A stretch of DNA of 64,000 nt from Mesorhizobium sp. (GTDB taxonomy: Bacteria; Pseudomonadota; Alphaproteobacteria; Rhizobiales; Rhizobiaceae): NCBI GenBank assembly GCA_004020365.1, contig SAQR01000015.1, positions 1 through 64,000 on the forward strand, written 5' to 3'. Of the stretch, positions 59,797 through 64,000 are shown piece after piece. The notes beneath the pieces were generated by a model. It was not told where the DNA came from. It made no database searches and saw nothing but the letters and a program-made list of their open reading frames with translations. Position 1 is the first letter of the stretch. Every line of letters starts with the position of its first letter. The position numbers and the translations under genes were made by a program.

Positions 59797-60301
59797 AGTG
59801 ATTGCCTTGCCACGTCCGAAGCAGAGCAGCGTACGCGTGCGCCTTCCCGAAGAAAGGGATTGGGCTGCCGTGAGAACCGTCGTTCGGCAGCACCATGCGA
59901 GGACGATCTTCTCCGACATTCCGTTTTCAGACTCAAAGTTCGATGCAATCGAGCAACAGGCCAGATATCCGGCCCCGAACCAGTGCCTGATCGTAGCTGA
60001 GGCCAAGGGCGAGCTGGTAGGACTGGCGTGGTTCTCTGCCGGCGAATACATCATCGGCGACGGGGGACTGATGACCACCACACATCTCATCGCGGTTGAT
60101 ACCGAGCGCTGCAGCCGCTTCCTGTCGGCAAAAGTGTTCATGCGCCTGATCCGCGGGATTGTGCTCTGGTCGGACAGCCGCAAGGCAAAGCATGTGTTTA
60201 TTCATGTAACGACAGGCACGGCGATCAAGGAAACGGATAGGCTGCTGCGCGCGGGTGGTGCTAAGTGCATTGGGGGCGGGTATGTTGTTAGTGTATCCTG
60301 A
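59774..60301 (+). CDS. GNAT-fold acyltransferase-like protein in the secretion operon
   Basis: A 175-residue protein with GNAT features: VRLPEERDWAAVRTVVRQ, strand CLIVAEAKGELVGLAWF, then HLIAVDTERCSRFLSAKVFM and the closing ETDRLLRAGGAKCIGGGY. Its start at 59774 has GGAG seven bases upstream and overlaps the HlyD-like gene. RTX activators such as HlyC also have a GNAT fold and acylate the secreted toxin. This sequence does not clearly show the HlyC motifs, so the relationship is speculative. An ordinary N-acetyltransferase is also possible. Confidence 0.65.
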   Translation: MRRFMRDEVIALPRPKQSSVRVRLPEERDWAAVRTVVRQHHARTIFSDIPFSDSKFDAIEQQARYPAPNQCLIVAEAKGELVGLAWFSAGEYIIGDGGLMTTTHLIAVDTERCSRFLSAKVFMRLIRGIVLWSDSRKAKHVFIHVTTGTAIKETDRLLRAGGAKCIGGGYVVSVS

Positions 60302-60547
60302 TTGCGCGGCACCATGGAGCTTGGTTATCAACGCAATTCTCGGGGGATATAGCTTTATTCTGAGGTCAAGACCGGGATCGGGTCATTGAGTTCCTGCTCG
60401 ACGGCGGATGAAGCGTCCGTAAAAGCTAAAGAAGTCGACCGGTTATCTATGGGAAGCATTGACGAAAAGCAAATAGTCGCTGTAAGGTATGTTGGCGAAT
60501 ATTCTATGTAAATTTCACCTGTAAAATGACGAATTGGGGATAAATAT
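60302..60547. other. Intergenic, compositional boundary
   Basis: About 245 bases without a gene. The base composition shifts from GC-rich to AT-rich near 60440 and stays so to about 61100. This may mark an inserted segment. Confidence 0.6.
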
Positions 60548-61090
60548 TTGTCATATAAATGGAAATTTACCTATATCTCTGCCACGGTAGCCGTGGTTGT
60601 CTCTTTGTTGTTGTGGAGGATATTAAAAATATTCCCTGATTACTCCTTGGCTATTTCACAAAACAAATTTGTTTTTGCGATGTGGCCTCCCAACTGGGTC
60701 CATTTCGCGGTAGTGGCTTCCAGCAATCATACGGCATATGACAAAGGACTATTTTTCTCAGTTAATTCTACGACAAGTATTGTATGGCTCATATGGGCTG
60801 TTTCCAATGCCTTTTCAACAATGTTCTCCCGAGATTTTGTTTTTTTAAAGACATTTATTCCCCCTATCGTGTTGGTATTATGCCTATTTGTTATCGCTTC
60901 TTTATTAACTCTTGACAGGAACCAAGCTGTGTGGGTCGTTAGTATACGTAATTCTATGAATTTCATCAATCTCCATATGATATTGTACATTTCTATTGTA
61001 TATTTTTTTGGAGCAATTATAGTAGACTATCTTATTCTGAATAAATCGGTTCATGCTAGAGATATACATGGGGGTCACAGTGGAAAATAG
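60548..61090 (+). CDS. AT-rich multi-helix membrane protein, coupled to the secreted protein
   Basis: A 180-residue protein starting at TTG 60548, with GGGGATAAATAT upstream. Hydrophobic segments at about 8-26, 74-92, 103-121 and 141-163 suggest four transmembrane helices. Its DNA is far more AT-rich than the rest of the window and uses different codons, which points to recent transfer. The stop lies inside the next gene, so translation may be coupled. I do not recognise the family. A membrane protein next to a secreted protein could be an immunity protein, an adaptor or a regulator; immunity is only a suggestion. Confidence 0.7.
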   Translation: MSYKWKFTYISATVAVVVSLLLWRILKIFPDYSLAISQNKFVFAMWPPNWVHFAVVASSNHTAYDKGLFFSVNSTTSIVWLIWAVSNAFSTMFSRDFVFLKTFIPPIVLVLCLFVIASLLTLDRNQAVWVVSIRNSMNFINLHMILYISIVYFFGAIIVDYLILNKSVHARDIHGGHSGK

Positions 61091-64000
61091 CAATCAAACT
61101 TCCAGCAAAATAAGCGATCTTTCTGCTGCTTTCGGTATTGGTGTGGATGCAGCGCATGCCTTTTATTCCGGCTTGCAGAATACACCTGCTCAGGCGAAGG
61201 CACTGCTAAGTATCACTGGAGCCGTAGGCCTTCCGTTCACGGGGCTCGCGTCTGCTGTCGTTGGATATTCGCAATCTGGTGTTCCTGGTACTGCGAAGGC
61301 CATTGGCGGATGGGCAATTGGCTATGCGGTTTCAGAAACAGTTTTCTCTTGGACCGCCGCACCAGCTGGCGTTGCTGCAGGACCGTTGGGAGTTGCAGGA
61401 TCAGCGCTGCTGTCGATAGCTGCCGGCGTTGGCGCTGGCATAGTAGGGCAACCCTTCGTTGATGCTTTGGTTGATGCGATGGTTGAATGGAGCAAGAATA
61501 ATCCAGCATACCCAGCTTATCCTTGGACCTATAGTCCTGATTCATTCCTCGATCCAACGGCATTAAATCCGTATTCGAAGCTCGATCCCGAGCTTGGCAA
61601 ATCTGTCAGATCTGGCTACACGGGGCTTAACACGGGGCTTGACACGCCTTCCGAACGTCGCCAGCCAAATACGGAACGAAGCGGTAGCGAGTTCGGTGGC
61701 AGTTCGCAAGCTGGAGGCAGCAGCCCAAGCGGTGGCTCAAACACAGGTCCCACGTCATCACCAAGTTCCGGGCCGTCGCAGGCGCCGGGCGACTCACGGG
61801 CTCCAGATCGCAGTTCGACGCCCGCTAATGCAGGTTCGCGGCCAGCCAGAGATATCTCGACACCCTCGACAGCGCCAACGCCAAGTGCCCGCCCTGGAGT
61901 GTCGGGTGGTTTCTATACGGACGCCCCCGCCCCTGCGGATGCGAATAAGGATGGCATAGTCACCAATAAGGAAACACTTGATCATCTCAATTCTCTACCC
62001 GCTAAGACATATTTCGATATCGATACTACTGTTACCGGATCCGTAACTTATGGGGCGCCCAAAGTTGGCGGCTCCTTGGGCGGCGGCGGCGGCAGCAGCG
62101 CCGGCAGTACCGGCAGTGGTTCCATTGGGAATCCTGGTGTCGGTCCCGCATCGAGCGCTGGTGGGTCGAACCAACATGTTGGCGACCATGGCACGGCTGG
62201 GAATGGTACCAGCAAGCCCGTTCTTCTCGATCTGTCCGGCGACGGCTTCTCCATCGATACGCTATCCTCGTCCTCGCAATTCCTCGATCTCGACGGCGAC
62301 GGCTATCAGCATCGCACGGCTTGGGCGGGAAACGGGACCGGCGTGCTGGTGCTCGACGCCGATGGCGACGGCAAGATCAGCCGCTCCAGCGAATTCGCCT
62401 TTACCGAATGGGACCAGACCGCGACAGGCGATCTCGACGCGCTGAAAAGTGTCTTCGACACCAACAACAACGGCCAACTCGACGCAGGCGACGACCGCTG
62501 GTCCGAATTCAAGGTCATGGTCGACGGCCAGCTTGTGTCGCTAGCCTCGCTGGGCATCGCCTCGATCGGCCTGACCCCAACGGGCAGCGGCCAGAATTTC
62601 ACTGACGGCTCAGCCATCACAGGCACGACGCAATTCACCCGAACCGACGGCACCACGGGTGCGGTCGGCGATGCCGTGCTGGTTTCCGATGAGAACGGCT
62701 ATGTCATCAAGAGCACGACTGTCACCAATGGCGACGGCTCCAAGACCACCGATCTTGCCGGCTATGGCAAGGACGGAACGCTGGCCTTCCAGAACCGCAT
62801 CACCGTCAGCGCCGATGGGTTCAGCACGACAACGCAGTTCGACGACGACGGCAACGGCACTTATGAACGCTCGCAGAGCGACGTGACGACGATCACGGCC
62901 GGCGTGCGCCAGCGTGTCGTCAGCGATTTCAACACCGACGGCTCGCTCGCCGACCGGACCACCACGACGACCAGCGCTGACAAGACAACGGTAACGACGA
63001 GGCTCGACCAGGATGGCGACGGCGCCAGTGACCAGACCCAGGTGTTCGTCAAGAACCTCGATGGCTCGACCACGACCACGGTGTCGGAGCACAGCGTCAA
63101 TGCCACGTTGCTTCAGAAAATCGCGACCACGGCCTCGGCCAACGGCTTGTCGAAGACGGTGCAGATCGATTCCACCGGCAACGGTGTTTACGATTTGACA
63201 AGCACCGAAACCACGGTTGTTGCCGGTGATGGGACGCGCACCAAGGCTGTCGCAAATACCAGCAGCGGCGGCACGCTCATAGCCAAAGAGCAGACCGTCA
63301 CCAGCGCCGATGCCAGCACGCGGACAGTTTCGCATGACTTGGACGGCAATGGCACTTACGAAACCCGCGATGTCACCGCCATCACCAATGGCGCCAATGG
63401 CGTTTCGGTCACCACTGTTTCCAGCTACAGCTCGACCAACGCGCTCATCGGCAGGTCCGTCGGCACCACCAGCGATGATGGCCTGGCGAAGACGGCGTCC
63501 ACCGACTTGGACGGCGACGGACTCTTCGACGTCATTTCCTCCGATGTGACGGTGGTCGGCGCCGGCGGCAGCCTGACCGAAACCAATCAGTTAAAGAGTC
63601 GTGACGGCTCGTTGCTGGGCAGTTCCACCACCAATACCAGCGCTGACCGCAAAACAATCTCTATATCCACGGACGCGGACGGCGATGGCCACACCGATTC
63701 CGTCAAGGCGATTGTGGTCGATGGTTCCGGCGTGACGACGACGACGGTAAGCCTGTTCAATCCAGATGGCTCGCTTGTCGGAAAGACGCTTGATCAGACC
63801 TCGGCCAACGGCCTGTCGTTGACCAGCAAGGCCGATCTGAACAGCGACGACGTCTATGATGTGATCGTCACCGACGTGACAACGACCGACGCATCCAGCA
63901 ATCGAACACGCACCGTGACCACCACCAGCTCCAGCGGTGCGCTGATCGGCAGCACCGCCATCACCACAAGCGCCGACAGCCTGACGCAGACCATCAAGGA
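61068..64000 (+). CDS. Large secreted calcium-binding repeat protein, C-terminus beyond the right edge
   Basis: The frame is open from ATG 61068 to the edge, at least 977 codons; GTG 61080 with GGGGG upstream is an alternative start. Residues 15-150 are hydrophobic and glycine/alanine rich. A Gly/Ser/Pro linker follows (about 200-290). Four calcium-type loops lie at about 387-475 (LDLSGDGFS, FLDLDGDGY, LDADGDGKI, DTNNNGQLDAGDD). From residue 580 about eight repeats of 54-56 residues follow, each with a DxDGDG-like loop and TSADG-type start. There is no N-terminal signal peptide, as expected for type I cargo. The C-terminal secretion signal lies outside the window. Confidence 0.82.
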   Translation, partial: MGVTVENSNQTSSKISDLSAAFGIGVDAAHAFYSGLQNTPAQAKALLSITGAVGLPFTGLASAVVGYSQSGVPGTAKAIGGWAIGYAVSETVFSWTAAPAGVAAGPLGVAGSALLSIAAGVGAGIVGQPFVDALVDAMVEWSKNNPAYPAYPWTYSPDSFLDPTALNPYSKLDPELGKSVRSGYTGLNTGLDTPSERRQPNTERSGSEFGGSSQAGGSSPSGGSNTGPTSSPSSGPSQAPGDSRAPDRSSTPANAGSRPARDISTPSTAPTPSARPGVSGGFYTDAPAPADANKDGIVTNKETLDHLNSLPAKTYFDIDTTVTGSVTYGAPKVGGSLGGGGGSSAGSTGSGSIGNPGVGPASSAGGSNQHVGDHGTAGNGTSKPVLLDLSGDGFSIDTLSSSSQFLDLDGDGYQHRTAWAGNGTGVLVLDADGDGKISRSSEFAFTEWDQTATGDLDALKSVFDTNNNGQLDAGDDRWSEFKVMVDGQLVSLASLGIASIGLTPTGSGQNFTDGSAITGTTQFTRTDGTTGAVGDAVLVSDENGYVIKSTTVTNGDGSKTTDLAGYGKDGTLAFQNRITVSADGFSTTTQFDDDGNGTYERSQSDVTTITAGVRQRVVSDFNTDGSLADRTTTTTSADKTTVTTRLDQDGDGASDQTQVFVKNLDGSTTTTVSEHSVNATLLQKIATTASANGLSKTVQIDSTGNGVYDLTSTETTVVAGDGTRTKAVANTSSGGTLIAKEQTVTSADASTRTVSHDLDGNGTYETRDVTAITNGANGVSVTTVSSYSSTNALIGRSVGTTSDDGLAKTASTDLDGDGLFDVISSDVTVVGAGGSLTETNQLKSRDGSLLGSSTTNTSADRKTISISTDADGDGHTDSVKAIVVDGSGVTTTTVSLFNPDGSLVGKTLDQTSANGLSLTSKADLNSDDVYDVIVTDVTTTDASSNRTRTVTTTSSSGALIGSTAITTSADSLTQTIK
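62805..64000 (+). repeat. Coding tandem repeats of about 56 residues
   Basis: Successive units begin VSADGFST, TSADKTTV, ASANGLSK, TSADASTR, TSDDGLAK, TSADRKTI, TSANGLSL and TSADSLTQ. A DxDGxGxYD-like calcium loop lies about 13 residues into each unit, and DGSLxG-type motifs near its end. Period is 54 to 56 residues. The array continues past the right edge. Confidence 0.85.

Noticed and set aside
59774-60301. Assignment as HlyC
   Set aside because: The sequence looks like a GNAT protein but I do not see clear HlyC-specific motifs, so no symbol was given.
62805-64000. Tandem DNA repeats as a CRISPR array
   Set aside because: The repeats are protein-coding, diverged, and have no constant repeat-spacer pattern. 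No CRISPR array was seen anywhere in the window.

Overview
The window looks like chromosome of a Mesorhizobium-type alphaproteobacterium (order Hyphomicrobiales). The evidence is high-GC coding sequence, the CtrA/SciP/ChpT cell-cycle genes, an EipA (DUF1134) homologue, a zinc-less Ros/MucR regulator of the kind known from Mesorhizobium, and several families of dispersed intergenic palindromes. The genus is inferred from gene content, not from a marker gene.

Layout. 1-2.3 kb: decayed region with a broken LigD-like DNA ligase, small secreted proteins and an elongator tRNA-Met. 2.6-11.1 kb: Gfo/Idh/MocA oxidoreductase, mnmA, then the conserved cell-cycle block sciP, a FliJ-like gene, ctrA, a receiver-only regulator and chpT, then eipA and a membrane coiled-coil protein. 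11.1-24.5 kb: housekeeping and metabolic genes (SPOUT methyltransferase, ArsR/NolR-like regulator, HugZ, alpha-methylacyl-CoA racemase, SDR, GNAT, glutathionyl-hydroquinone reductase, Nudix, metallophosphoesterase, alpha/beta hydrolase, TPR protein, leuA) separated by repeats that partly act as terminators. 25-34 kb: accessory mixture with a RES/Xre toxin-antitoxin pair whose toxin is frameshifted, rhodanese plus AhpD-like enzyme, a decayed FAD oxidase, the zinc-less MucR-like protein, an SLC13 carrier and an AraC regulator.

34.3-40.8 kb is a polysaccharide locus: UDP-glucuronate decarboxylase, UDP-glucose 4-epimerase and a membrane GT2 synthase, translationally coupled, then a DUF995 protein fused to a 20-residue stump of UDP-glucose dehydrogenase, a GH26-like hydrolase and a second DUF995 protein. 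41.2-44.7 kb: cyclopropane fatty acid synthase, a hydrolase relic, a LysR regulator and a compact GIY-YIG relic bounded by 97-bp inverted repeats. 44.8-54.2 kb is a catabolic island: YtcJ-like amidohydrolase, four-gene polyamine-type ABC importer, a divergent ureohydrolase, and a kinase-aminotransferase fusion resembling the hydroxylysine kinase/ammoniophospholyase pair.

54.2-56.0 kb is a repeat cluster in which an IS110-family element has split one palindromic repeat. 56.2-64.0 kb is a type I secretion operon: HlyB-like ABC transporter, HlyD-like adaptor, a GNAT-fold protein, an AT-rich four-helix membrane protein, and a large calcium-binding repeat protein that runs off the right edge.

Best candidates for something undescribed: the 527-bp GIY-YIG/inverted-repeat unit, the ureohydrolase plus kinase-lyase island, the secreted repeat protein overlapping an AT-rich membrane protein, and the putative bridge RNA of the IS110 element.
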